Positions 43,486 through 51,551 of a stretch of DNA of 53,190 nt are shown here, one piece after another. Position numbers and translations under genes: made by a program. Each line of letters begins with the position of its first letter. Within the stretch, counting starts at the first letter, position 1. The DNA comes from an uncultured Pelagibacteraceae bacterium. Its GTDB lineage: Bacteria; Pseudomonadota; Alphaproteobacteria; Pelagibacterales; Pelagibacteraceae. The stretch spans positions 1-53,190 of the forward strand of contig CACGED010000007.1 in the NCBI GenBank assembly GCA_902571975.1, written 5' to 3'. The notes beneath the pieces are model-generated. The model worked only from the letters and a program-made list of their open reading frames with translations, made no database searches and had not been told where the DNA came from.

Positions 43486-44880
43486 ATGTCACCTAATTTA
43501 TCAGCAATATTTTACTTGATATCAGGAATTTTATTTATCCTTGCTTTAAGAGGGCTATCTTCTCCTGAAACATCCAGACAAGGAAATTATTTTGGTATTG
43601 CAGGAATGACAATATCAATAATAGTAACATTTTTGTCTTTAGGAAATTTTGGACCAGGACTTGTATATGTAATAGTTTTCTTATTAATAGGCGGAACTGT
43701 TGGAGCATTTATAGCATTTAAAATACCTATGACAGCAATGCCCGAGCTTGTTGCAGGATTTCATAGTCTAGTAGGTCTTGCAGCAGTTTTTGTTGCCATA
43801 GCTGCTTTTCTAAACCCAGAGGCATTTAATTTAGGAACTACAAATAAAATTAAATTAGCAAGCTTAATAGAAATGTCTTTAGGAGCTGCAATTGGAGCAA
43901 TTACTTTTTCTGGATCTATAATTGCCTTTTTAAAGCTTAGAGGAATTATGTCAGGTTCACCTATTACATTCAGAGGTCAGCATTTTATTAATTTAATTTT
44001 AGGAATAGCAATTATATTCCTTATTTATTATTTGTGCATATCTCAGTTATCAAATATTTTTTGGTCATTAATTCTAATATCTTTCTTAGTAGGAGTACTT
44101 TTAATTATTCCAATTGGTGGAGCAGATATGCCAGTAGTTATTTCAATGTTGAATTCTTATTCCGGTTGGGCAGCAGCTGGCATAGGATTTACTTTGGAAA
44201 ACACAGCACTTATAATTACAGGGGCTTTAGTAGGTTCCTCAGGTGCAATTTTATCTTACATAATGTGTAAAGGAATGAATAGATCTTTCTTCAATGTAAT
44301 TTTAGGAGGCTGGGGAGCGGCAGATCAATCATCTACTACTGAAGCAAAAGAGCAGAAACCTGTAAAAAATGGTAATGCTGATGATGCAGCTTTTTTAATG
44401 AAAAATGCATCATCTGTAATAATTGTTCCAGGATACGGTATGGCAGTAGCACAGGCACAACATGCACTAAGAGAAATGGTTGATACATTAAAAAAAAATG
44501 GTGTTAAAGTATCATATGCTATACATCCAGTAGCTGGTAGAATGCCAGGTCACATGAATGTGCTTCTTGCAGAAGCCAACGTGCCTTATGATGAAGTCTT
44601 CGAGTTAGAGGAGATAAATAATGATTTTGCCAATTGTGATGTAGCATATGTAATCGGAGCTAATGATGTTACTAATCCAGTTGCCAAGTCAGATCCCCAA
44701 AGTCCAATTTATGGCATGCCAGTTTTAGATGTCGAGAAAAGTAAATCTGTTTTGTTTGTTAAAAGGAGCTTATCCCCAGGGTATGCTGGTATTGATAACG
44801 ATCTTTTTTACAGGGATAATACTCTTATGCTTTTTGCTGATGCAAAAAAAATGACAGAAGATATTATTAAAAGTCTGTAA
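43486..44880 (+). CDS. pntB: NAD(P) transhydrogenase subunit beta
   Basis: 464 aa. The N-terminal membrane domain II has about 8-9 helices (GLSSPETSRQGNYFGIAGM and PMTAMPELVAGFHSLVGLAA are conserved). The C-terminal NADP(H)-binding domain III has IVPGYGMAVAQAQHALREM, YAIHPVAGRMPGHMNVLLAE, VIGANDVTNP and KRSLSPGYAGIDN. Length is normal. The transaldolase ATG follows its stop immediately. Confidence 0.95.
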   Translation: MSPNLSAIFYLISGILFILALRGLSSPETSRQGNYFGIAGMTISIIVTFLSLGNFGPGLVYVIVFLLIGGTVGAFIAFKIPMTAMPELVAGFHSLVGLAAVFVAIAAFLNPEAFNLGTTNKIKLASLIEMSLGAAIGAITFSGSIIAFLKLRGIMSGSPITFRGQHFINLILGIAIIFLIYYLCISQLSNIFWSLILISFLVGVLLIIPIGGADMPVVISMLNSYSGWAAAGIGFTLENTALIITGALVGSSGAILSYIMCKGMNRSFFNVILGGWGAADQSSTTEAKEQKPVKNGNADDAAFLMKNASSVIIVPGYGMAVAQAQHALREMVDTLKKNGVKVSYAIHPVAGRMPGHMNVLLAEANVPYDEVFELEEINNDFANCDVAYVIGANDVTNPVAKSDPQSPIYGMPVLDVEKSKSVLFVKRSLSPGYAGIDNDLFYRDNTLMLFADAKKMTEDIIKSL

Positions 44881-45573
44881 ATGACAAAAATTTTTTGTGA
44901 TATAGCAGATATAAATTTAATAAAAAAATTTAATAAAAAAAAAATTATAAAAGGATTTACAACAAATCCAAGTTTAATGCGCAAAGCAGGAGCTAAGAAT
45001 TATAAATCTTACAGCAATGAAATTATAAAAACTACAAACAAACCAGTTTCCATTGAAGTTTTCGCAGATAACCATAAAGAAATGATATCACAGGGAAGAA
45101 AAATTAATAATTGGGGAAAAAATGTTTATGTTAAAGTACCAATTACTAATTCTAAGGGCGAGTTTATGGGAGATGTAATTCAAATACTTAATAACGAGAA
45201 TATTAAGATAAATATTACTGCTGTTTATACTGCAAAACAAACTTTAAAAATATTAAAAAAAATAAACAAAAAAACAAAAGTAATAATATCTATTTTTGCT
45301 GGTAGAGCTGCAGATGCTGGAAAAGATCCAATACCAGAGCTTGTAAAAAGTTTGAAACTTTCAAAAAAATACAAAAATGTTGAAATTTTGTGGGCGAGTG
45401 TTAGAGAGCCATATAACTATTTACAGGCTAAGCAATTAGGATGTCATATAATAACTATTCCACCAAATATTATTGAAAAAATTGAAAAATTTGGCAGGTC
45501 TTTTTCTAGTTTAACAATTGATACTGTGAAAAATTTCCTAATCGATAGTAAAAGCTCTAAATTTAAAATCTAA
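44881..45573 (+). CDS. tal: Transaldolase (small TalC/MipB type)
   Basis: 230 aa. FCDIADINLIKKF (Asp7), KGFTTNPSLM, VYVKVPITNS with Schiff-base Lys85, and IFAGRAADAGKDP are the transaldolase/fructose-6-phosphate aldolase motifs. It moves a dihydroxyacetone unit between pentose and hexose phosphates, complementing the transketolase at the right end of the window. It has zero spacing from pntB, so it is likely co-transcribed. Its stop shares CTAA with the stop of the convergent methyltransferase gene. Confidence 0.9.
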   Translation: MTKIFCDIADINLIKKFNKKKIIKGFTTNPSLMRKAGAKNYKSYSNEIIKTTNKPVSIEVFADNHKEMISQGRKINNWGKNVYVKVPITNSKGEFMGDVIQILNNENIKINITAVYTAKQTLKILKKINKKTKVIISIFAGRAADAGKDPIPELVKSLKLSKKYKNVEILWASVREPYNYLQAKQLGCHIITIPPNIIEKIEKFGRSFSSLTIDTVKNFLIDSKSSKFKI

Positions 45574-46253
45574 TTATTATTTTTTTTACCTATTAAAACT
45601 AAATTAGAATTAAAACTAAATAATTTTATATTATAAATTTTATATTTTAAATTATATTGGCCCATAAATCGAATTAAATCATTCTTAGTTAGAAGATTTA
45701 AGTTTTCTTCTTTTGCATAGAAGCCCAAACCAATTAATTTTAATATAATTCTATGAAATTTTTTCGGTAACCAGTGAATAAAGGGAATCTTGGTATGAAA
45801 ATCAACAGGATGTGATCTATTCGGTGTTGAAATTACAAATACCTTTTTTGATAATTTTATAATATTTTCGATCATCTTTCTCTGTTTTTGCTCATTTCCA
45901 ACATGTTCAATTGTAGCATTAGATAAAACAATATCAGAACCAAATTCATTAAATTCAGCTTGGCTAAATTTATCAGTAATTGATTTATTCAATTTTTTTT
46001 TAAAGAAATTTGATTTTATATCTTGATTGGATATTGATTTAAAAACAGTAACTTTTTTTATATTTTTAATTATTATGTTGCTACTTTGATTGTAAATGTC
46101 TTCTGTAGTTCCAACATCTAAAGCATCATTTAATTTAAGATCTTTAATTTCATTATTAATAATATTAACAATTTCAAACCTTTTTTTTAAAGCTATTTTA
46201 TCTAGGAACTTATAATGATTTATTGCAAATATAGTTTTAGAATTATTATTCAT
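45570..46253 (-). CDS. SAM-dependent methyltransferase-like protein
   Basis: About 227 aa. LNDALDVGTTED replaces the usual glycine motif I. SDIVLSNATIEHVGNEQKQR and KKVFVISTPNRSHPVDFHTK match Methyltransf_11/23 motifs. The ATG at 46253 is preferred over TTG 46256. It lies just after the initiator tRNA on the same strand. The target is unknown, but related proteins occur in glycan loci. It may be an island-derived gene within the core region. Confidence 0.7.
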   Translation of the reverse strand: MNNNSKTIFAINHYKFLDKIALKKRFEIVNIINNEIKDLKLNDALDVGTTEDIYNQSSNIIIKNIKKVTVFKSISNQDIKSNFFKKKLNKSITDKFSQAEFNEFGSDIVLSNATIEHVGNEQKQRKMIENIIKLSKKVFVISTPNRSHPVDFHTKIPFIHWLPKKFHRIILKLIGLGFYAKEENLNLLTKNDLIRFMGQYNLKYKIYNIKLFSFNSNLVLIGKKNNN

Positions 46254-46258
46254 CAAAT

Positions 46259-46335
46259 TGGTTGCGGGGGACGGATTTGAACCGCCGACCTCAAGGTTAT
46301 GAGCCTTGCGAGCTACCAGGCTGCTCCACCCCGCG
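46259..46335 (-). tRNA. Initiator tRNA-fMet (anticodon CAT), CCA encoded
   Basis: Read on the minus strand, the gene starts CGCGGGGTGGAGCAGCCTGG and ends CCCCCGCAACCA. The anticodon loop CTCATAA gives CAT. C1-A72 is unpaired, the hallmark of bacterial initiator tRNA. The anticodon stem is CAAGG/CCTTG, so the canonical three G:C pairs above the loop are A:U, G:C, G:C. The CCA tail is in the DNA (46259-46261). Length is 77 nt. It sits 4 bp after the rpsU stop. Confidence 0.96.
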
Positions 46336-46339
46336 ATTT

Positions 46340-46546
46340 TTAAATTCTATTTTTGAGCTTATTAAGCTTTTTAACTCTTTTTATATTCTCTTGAAGAATT
46401 CTTTTTTTCTTTTCTGATGGTTTTTCGTATGTATTCTTTAGTTTAATTATTTTAAAAAAACCATCTCTCTGGAGTTTTCTTTTTAAAACTCTTAAAGCTT
46501 GCTCAATATTATTATCTTTAACTTCTATTTTAATAACTACCTCCAA
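46340..46546 (-). CDS. rpsU: 30S ribosomal protein S21
   Basis: VKDNNIEQALRVLKRKLQRD and YEKPSEKKKR are the S21 signature. The frame has no ATG or GTG. TTG 46546 is the only conventional start, but it sits on top of a perfect Shine-Dalgarno sequence (46539-46544). The ATT at 46532-46534, four bases after that motif, gives IKIEVKDNN, which aligns with MQVLVRDNN of other S21 proteins and is probably the true start. That makes a protein of ~64 aa. It is in the transcript from trcR toward the tRNA. Confidence 0.9.
   Translation of the reverse strand: MEVVIKIEVKDNNIEQALRVLKRKLQRDGFFKIIKLKNTYEKPSEKKKRILQENIKRVKKLNKLKNRI
46539..46544 (-). promoter_or_regulatory. Perfect Shine-Dalgarno sequence before rpsU
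   Basis: Minus-strand GGAGGT, four bases ahead of an ATT codon. Neighbouring genes (rpmJ, pntAA, gap, pgk, fba, efp) lack any such motif, so it decides the rpsU start and may be regulatory. Confidence 0.7.
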
Positions 46547-46615
46547 AAAGCGATCTAGTTAGCACTTTATTAAATATTTGTCTATGATTTTTGGCTAAAT
46601 TCATTTGATTAAATA

Positions 46616-47176
46616 TTATTTTTCTTTTTCTTTTTCTTTTTTTTCTCTTTTTATTCTTCTTTCAGCTTTTTCTAAGGCATTAACCAAATCTTTTTGAGTA
46701 AAAAGACCCATTGCAACAGGATCTTTTGCATTCAGATTGTTAAAATTCCAGTAACTTTTATTTCTAATTGCGGTTGCTGAATTTTTTGTAATGCCAACTA
46801 ACTTAGCGATTTGAGAATCTTTTAAGTTTGAATGTTGTTTTATTAACCATAGAGCAGAATCTGGTTTATCTTGTCGTTTAGATAAAGGAATATATTTTTT
46901 AAATTTTTTTTCATCACTCTCTATTTCTATCTCATTTACATTTAGGATTAATTCTCTATCAGGATCTTCTGAAGAAAGTCTAATTTCCTCTCTAGTCAAC
47001 TGACCTGCAATTATAGGATTATATCCAACTATACCTTTTGCTACATCTCCATCTGCAATACCTTGAATTTCAACTTCATGTAATTTACAAAATTCAGCTA
47101 TTTGTCTAAAGGTTAAAGAAGTATTTTCAACTAACCAAACAGCTGTAGCCATTGGCATTAATGGTGCATTAGACAT
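46616..47176 (-). CDS. trcR: DUF1013 protein, cell-cycle transcriptional regulator TrcR
   Basis: 186 aa. APLMPMATAVWLVENTSLTF, RQIAEFCKLHEVEIQGIADG and KGIVGYNPIIAGQLTREEI, then a second helix-turn-helix-like copy ALWLIKQHSNLKDSQIAKLV. The family is nearly confined to alphaproteobacteria and, from Caulobacter work, acts with RNA polymerase in cell-cycle transcription. The start overlaps the rpmE stop by 1 bp. The C-terminus is Lys/Glu-rich. Confidence 0.85.
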   Translation of the reverse strand: MSNAPLMPMATAVWLVENTSLTFRQIAEFCKLHEVEIQGIADGDVAKGIVGYNPIIAGQLTREEIRLSSEDPDRELILNVNEIEIESDEKKFKKYIPLSKRQDKPDSALWLIKQHSNLKDSQIAKLVGITKNSATAIRNKSYWNFNNLNAKDPVAMGLFTQKDLVNALEKAERRIKREKKEKEKEK

Positions 47177-47403
47177 TACTTATTTTCTGATCTAAAGTTT
47201 TGAAATTTTTTATTAAACTTGCTTACTCTTCCCTTATCTAAAATCTTTTGTTTACCACCAGTCCATGCAGAGTGAGATTTAGGATCTATTTCTAGTTTTA
47301 GAGTTTCACCCTCAGATCCCCAAGTCGATTTAGTTTCAAATTGACTTCCATCAGTCATTTCAACAGTTATTTTATGATAGTTTGGATGTAAATTTTTTTT
47401 CAT
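47176..47403 (-). CDS. rpmE: 50S ribosomal protein L31 (Cys-free form)
   Basis: 75 aa. [39 protein letters not shown] and [20 protein letters not shown] match alphaproteobacterial L31. The four zinc-binding Cys of the C+ form are absent. It overlaps trcR by one base. A 35-bp gap separates it from the upstream phosphatase gene. Confidence 0.95.
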   Translation of the reverse strand: MKKNLHPNYHKITVEMTDGSQFETKSTWGSEGETLKLEIDPKSHSAWTGGKQKILDKGRVSKFNKKFQNFRSENK

Positions 47404-47438
47404 AGGCGGTCTTATAGCAAAAAGTTAAATAAAAACAA

Positions 47439-48185
47439 TTAAAAGTTAGTTAATTTTTCCATCATTTTTGCATAAATACTGCTACTTGCGGCTCTTATAT
47501 TAATACTATGCATATTATATTTAAAAATATTATTTGAAGTTCCACCTGCTTCTTCAATAATTAATATTCCTGCTGCCACATCCCACAAATTTATCTTATT
47601 TTGAAAAAATCCATCTAATCTACCTGATCCTACGTAAGCTAAATCAAGAGCTGCACTTCCTGTACTTCTCATATTTAAATTTGGGAATATAACCTTTAAT
47701 CCTTCTGGATTAGATGAAAATAAACAATCTTCTAAATTATTTTTATTTGACACCCTTACTCTATGATTATTAAAATAAGTCCCATTATTTTTTTCAGCAT
47801 AAAATATTTCATTTTTTATTGGATCATGTATCAAGGCTGACTTAATTTCATTGTCAACTTTAAGCGCTATTGAAATTGCGAAATGTGGTATTCCATGCAG
47901 AAAATTTGTTGTGCCATCAATAGGATCAATAATCCAAGTTTTATCTTTATCATTATTTTCAATTTTTCCACTTTCTTCAGTTAAAAATGAGTAATTTTTT
48001 TTTGCTCTGGTTAACTCTTCAATAAGTATTTGTTCAACTCTTTTATCTGTTTTAGTTACAAAATCTCTTGGTCCTTTTTTCTTAACTTGTAAATTTTCAA
48101 TTTCACCAAAATCCCTTATAATTACTTTTGATGCTTTTTCTGAAGCCTTAATCATTATATTTAAATTAGGAGAAATAGAATTCAT
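47439..48185 (-). CDS. suhB: Inositol monophosphatase family protein (SuhB-like)
   Basis: 248 aa. FLTEESGKIE, WIIDPIDGTTNFLHGIPHF and NLWDVAAGILIIEEAGG are the metal- and substrate-binding motifs of the IMPase family. The family hydrolyses inositol phosphates or related sugar phosphates, and in E. coli SuhB also works in rRNA antitermination. Length is normal. It is separated from efp by 6 bp. Confidence 0.88.
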   Translation of the reverse strand: MNSISPNLNIMIKASEKASKVIIRDFGEIENLQVKKKGPRDFVTKTDKRVEQILIEELTRAKKNYSFLTEESGKIENNDKDKTWIIDPIDGTTNFLHGIPHFAISIALKVDNEIKSALIHDPIKNEIFYAEKNNGTYFNNHRVRVSNKNNLEDCLFSSNPEGLKVIFPNLNMRSTGSAALDLAYVGSGRLDGFFQNKINLWDVAAGILIIEEAGGTSNNIFKYNMHSINIRAASSSIYAKMMEKLTNF

Positions 48186-48191
48186 AATTTT

Positions 48192-48752
48192 TTAAATTTT
48201 TTTTATATATTCAATTGTTCGAGTATCCAAAATAATCTCATCTCCTACTTCAACAAATGGTGGAACCAGTATTTTAATACCATTATCTAGAACTGCAGGT
48301 TTATAGGATGATGAAACTGTTTGACCTTTAAGGGCGGCATCAGTAGAAGAAATCTTACAATTTACTTGATTTGGAAGTTCAATTGAAATTGGAATATCAT
48401 TATAAAAACTAAGTTTTACCTCAAGATTTTCAGTCAACAGCTTCCCTTTTTCTCCAATGACATCTTTTGTTATCTCTGTTTGTTCAAATGTTTTAGGATC
48501 CATAAAAAAATAATTATTTTCGTCTGAATATAGAAAATTGAAATTTAATTCTTCTAAGGAAGCTTTCTCGACTGACTCACTTGATCTGAATCTTTCATTT
48601 AGTTTTGTGTTCTTTTCAACACTTTTCATCTCTACTTGAGCAAATGCGCCACCTTTTCCTGGTTTAACATGTTGTGTTTTAAGAACTTGCCATAATTCAT
48701 TTTTATACTCTAAAAGCATTCCTACTCTGATTTCTCCAGCATTTATTTTCAT
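48192..48752 (-). CDS. efp: Elongation factor P
   Basis: 186 aa. INAGEIRVGMLLEYKNELWQ, HVKPGKGGAFAQVEMKS (modified-Lys position 33 in PGKGG), YMFMDPKTFEQ-type block FFMDPKTFEQTEI and C-terminal VPPFVEVGDEIILDTRTIEY are typical. EF-P relieves ribosome stalling at proline runs. The start overlaps thiE by 4 bp. The lysine-modifying enzymes are not in the window. Confidence 0.95.
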   Translation of the reverse strand: MKINAGEIRVGMLLEYKNELWQVLKTQHVKPGKGGAFAQVEMKSVEKNTKLNERFRSSESVEKASLEELNFNFLYSDENNYFFMDPKTFEQTEITKDVIGEKGKLLTENLEVKLSFYNDIPISIELPNQVNCKISSTDAALKGQTVSSSYKPAVLDNGIKILVPPFVEVGDEIILDTRTIEYIKKI

Positions 48753-49363
48753 TTTAAAATTTTTATTGCCTTTTCTGGTTTATATTTTTTATTATTCCAA
48801 ATGTAGCCTGAGATAGCTAAAAAATTCGCTTTATTCAATAACAGATTTTTATAATTACTTGAGTTTATACCACCTATCGCTACTATAGGAATTCTGGTCA
48901 ATTTTTTAACTTTTTTTAAAATTTTAGTAGTTGCATGGAATTTAACATTCTTAGTTTTTGATAAATAAAATGCACCAAAAGCCAAATAGTTCGCTTTTGA
49001 TTTGATTGCTATTTTTGCAAGTCTAACAGAATTATGGCATGTAATACCTATAATCTTATTTCCTATTATTTTACGAGCTTCATAAATATTCATATCTTTT
49101 TGTCCTAAATGACAACCATCAGCATTAAGTTTTTTTGCCAACCAAGGGTCGTCATTTACTATAAATTTAACTTTGTTAGATCTGCATATTTTTTCAATTT
49201 TTCTTCCAATCAAAATTTTTTCCTTTAATGAATAATTTTTTAACCTCATTTGAAAAAAGCTTACTTTATTTGTACTCAAAACTAATTTCAGGTTCTTACA
49301 GAAGTCTTTATTTATTTTATTTGGTGAGATAAGATAAATAAATTTTGTTTTACTTATTTTCAA
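48749..49363 (-). CDS. thiE: Thiamine-phosphate synthase
   Basis: 204 aa TIM-barrel. FFQMRLKNYSLKEKI, VKFIVNDDPWLAKKLNADGC, HLGQKDMN, IIGITCHNSV and IPIVAIGGINSSNYKNLL are the ThiE blocks. It joins the pyrimidine and thiazole phosphates of thiamine. No TPP riboswitch can precede it, because it overlaps fba by 14 bp and must be transcribed with the glycolytic genes. It is somewhat divergent (usual TADGxHLGQ is NADGCHLGQ). Confidence 0.87.
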   Translation of the reverse strand: MKISKTKFIYLISPNKINKDFCKNLKLVLSTNKVSFFQMRLKNYSLKEKILIGRKIEKICRSNKVKFIVNDDPWLAKKLNADGCHLGQKDMNIYEARKIIGNKIIGITCHNSVRLAKIAIKSKANYLAFGAFYLSKTKNVKFHATTKILKKVKKLTRIPIVAIGGINSSNYKNLLLNKANFLAISGYIWNNKKYKPEKAIKILK

Positions 49364-50360
49364 GTGCGTGAGACCATTTTCCTTGAGCTGCTAAGGTGCA
49401 CATTTTAGCCCTATGATTAAAAGTATTTTGAGTTGCCTCAATATCTTTGATATTTTTTGACCACATTTTAAGCGCACTTTGCTGTAGAGCTCTTCCATAG
49501 GAGTATGTCATAATAAAATTAGTTTTATTATTTTTATTAATTAAATTTAAGTTTTCCGTAGCCTCTATTTCTGATTGTCCTCCAGATAAAAAAGCAATTC
49601 CAGGCACTTCATTTGGGACTGAGTTTTTAAGGCACTGAAGTGTTTTTTGAGAAACCTCTTCATTAGAAATTTTATTTTTTGAGTGACTACCAGCTAATAT
49701 CATATTCGGTTTTAAAATAATTCCTGAAAGATCAACTTTATGTAATATTAATTCATCAAAACATTTTTTAATTACTTCCGATGTTTTTTTTAGGCAGATA
49801 TCAGCAGAATGATCTCCTGCCATTAACACTTCTGGCTCGACTATTGGGACCATTTTACTTTCTTGTACTAAAGCGGAATAGCGTGCAAGTGCATGCGCAT
49901 TACAATTTATTGCTAACTTACTTGGATATTTCTCACTTATAATATAGACACCTCTCCATTTTGTAAATCGCGCCCCAAGACTATAGTATTTTTTTAATCT
50001 TTCCCTTAGTCCATCTAAGCCTTCGGTTATTTTTTCTTCAGAAGAGTTTGCCAAATCTTTTGCACCTACATCAACTTTAATTCCAGGTACTGCGCCTGAA
50101 GAAGAAATTAAATCAGGGATTGATTTTCCAAAACTTGTTGTTTGATTTATTGTTTCATCATAAAGAATTACACCACCAATGCATTCCTTCATGCTTTGAG
50201 ATGACATGATTGACTCTCTGAACAAAAGTCTATTTTCAGCTGTTGAGGGCACACCTACTGCCTCAAGTCTTTTTGTCATAGTACCATTGCTTTCATCAGC
50301 TGCAAGAATACCTTTGCCATTAGAAATTATTTTAAGTGCAATTTTATTAAGTTCTGTCAT
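49350..50360 (-). CDS. fba: Fructose-bisphosphate aldolase, class I
   Basis: 336 aa. GKGILAADESNGTMTKRLEA, RLLFRESIMSS, GVILYDETINQ, IVEPEVLMAGDHS and SGIILKPNMILAGSHS (Schiff-base Lys in LKPNM) define the class I (Schiff-base) aldolase, with FLSGGQSEIEATENLNLIN near the C-terminus. Splits fructose-1,6-bisphosphate to DHAP and GAP. It is one base from pgk in a tkt-gap-pgk-fba cluster. Confidence 0.94.
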   Translation of the reverse strand: MTELNKIALKIISNGKGILAADESNGTMTKRLEAVGVPSTAENRLLFRESIMSSQSMKECIGGVILYDETINQTTSFGKSIPDLISSSGAVPGIKVDVGAKDLANSSEEKITEGLDGLRERLKKYYSLGARFTKWRGVYIISEKYPSKLAINCNAHALARYSALVQESKMVPIVEPEVLMAGDHSADICLKKTSEVIKKCFDELILHKVDLSGIILKPNMILAGSHSKNKISNEEVSQKTLQCLKNSVPNEVPGIAFLSGGQSEIEATENLNLINKNNKTNFIMTYSYGRALQQSALKMWSKNIKDIEATQNTFNHRAKMCTLAAQGKWSHALENK

Positions 50361-50361
50361 G

Positions 50362-51540
50362 TCAATTTAAGGCGGTTATACCAGGTAGCTTTTTGCCTTC
50401 AAGATATTCTAAAAAAGCACCACCTGCGGTTGAAACAAAATTAAAATTATTTACAACCTTTAAGCTATTTAACAATGAAACGGTATCTCCACCACCTACA
50501 ACAGAAAAAATTTTATTTGATTTATTATTTTCAATTATTTTTTTTGCTATCTTAATACTTCCATTAGCAAAATTTGGATTTTCAAAATATCCAGCTGGTC
50601 CATTCCACAATATTGTCTTACTATTATCAATTATTTTTATTATTTTATTAATTGTTTTTGGACCAATATCTAATATCATCTCATCAGGCAAAACTTGATT
50701 TAATTCTTTATTTTTAGAAAACCCATTTAGATCTTTAGCCACAAGAACGTCATCAGGATAAATTATTTTACATTCTTTTTTTTTTGAAAGTGATAAAATT
50801 TTTTCAACTATTTCATTACAATTTTTTTCTTTTATTGATTTTCCAATGTTATGTCCAAAATATTCAATAAAATTATTAGCCATACCTCCAACAATTATAA
50901 TATTATCAAACTTTGGTATTAAATTTTTAATAATATCTATCTTTGTCGAAATTTTAGATCCTCCAATTATACATGTTATAGGTTTTGTTATCTCAGTTGT
51001 AATTTTATTAAGAGCGGTTACTTCTAAATCTAGTTGGAGTCCAGAGAAAGACGGTAAATACTTAGAAATTTGTTGAATTGATGCATGTGCTCGATGAGAA
51101 CAGGAAAAAGCATCATTTACGTAAATATCCCCAAATCCTGCAAGATGTTTTGCAAATTTAAGATCATTTTCTTCCTCCTCAGCATAAAACCTAATATTTT
51201 CTAAAATAAAGATTTCTTCATCAAATTTTTCAAAGAAGTCTTTATTTTTTATTTCATAAATGTTTTCTGTGATTAGTTTTACACTTGTATTAAGTTTTTT
51301 TCTTAAGTCTTCACCTATTGGTTTTAAAGACAGCTCTTTTACAGTTTTTCCTCTTGGCCTTCCCACATGTGATAAAATTATTATTTTAGTTTTTTTTTGT
51401 ATTAAAAAATTTAAAGTAGGGAGTATTTTATCAATTCTAGTTGTGTCACTTATTTTTCCATTTTCTAAAGGAACGTTTAAGTCTAATCTTAATAATATTT
51501 TTTTACTTTTAAGATTTTTTTCATTTAAAATACTTTTCAT
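50362..51540 (-). CDS. pgk: Phosphoglycerate kinase
   Basis: 392 aa. LLRLDLNVPLENGKISDTTR, ILSHVGRPRG, FILENIRFYAEEE, NDAFSCSHRAHASI, IIGGSKISTKIDII and VGGGDTVSLL match PGK (N-domain substrate site and C-domain ATP site). Full-length. It follows gap with an 11-bp gap. Glycolysis/gluconeogenesis step 1,3-BPG to 3-PG. Confidence 0.96.
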   Translation of the reverse strand: MKSILNEKNLKSKKILLRLDLNVPLENGKISDTTRIDKILPTLNFLIQKKTKIIILSHVGRPRGKTVKELSLKPIGEDLRKKLNTSVKLITENIYEIKNKDFFEKFDEEIFILENIRFYAEEEENDLKFAKHLAGFGDIYVNDAFSCSHRAHASIQQISKYLPSFSGLQLDLEVTALNKITTEITKPITCIIGGSKISTKIDIIKNLIPKFDNIIIVGGMANNFIEYFGHNIGKSIKEKNCNEIVEKILSLSKKKECKIIYPDDVLVAKDLNGFSKNKELNQVLPDEMILDIGPKTINKIIKIIDNSKTILWNGPAGYFENPNFANGSIKIAKKIIENNKSNKIFSVVGGGDTVSLLNSLKVVNNFNFVSTAGGAFLEYLEGKKLPGITALN

Positions 51541-51551
51541 TTAGAGATTTT

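Noticed and set aside
49350..49370. Possible TPP riboswitch before thiE
   Set aside because: thiE overlaps fba, leaving no leader, and no conserved TPP-aptamer sequence is seen.
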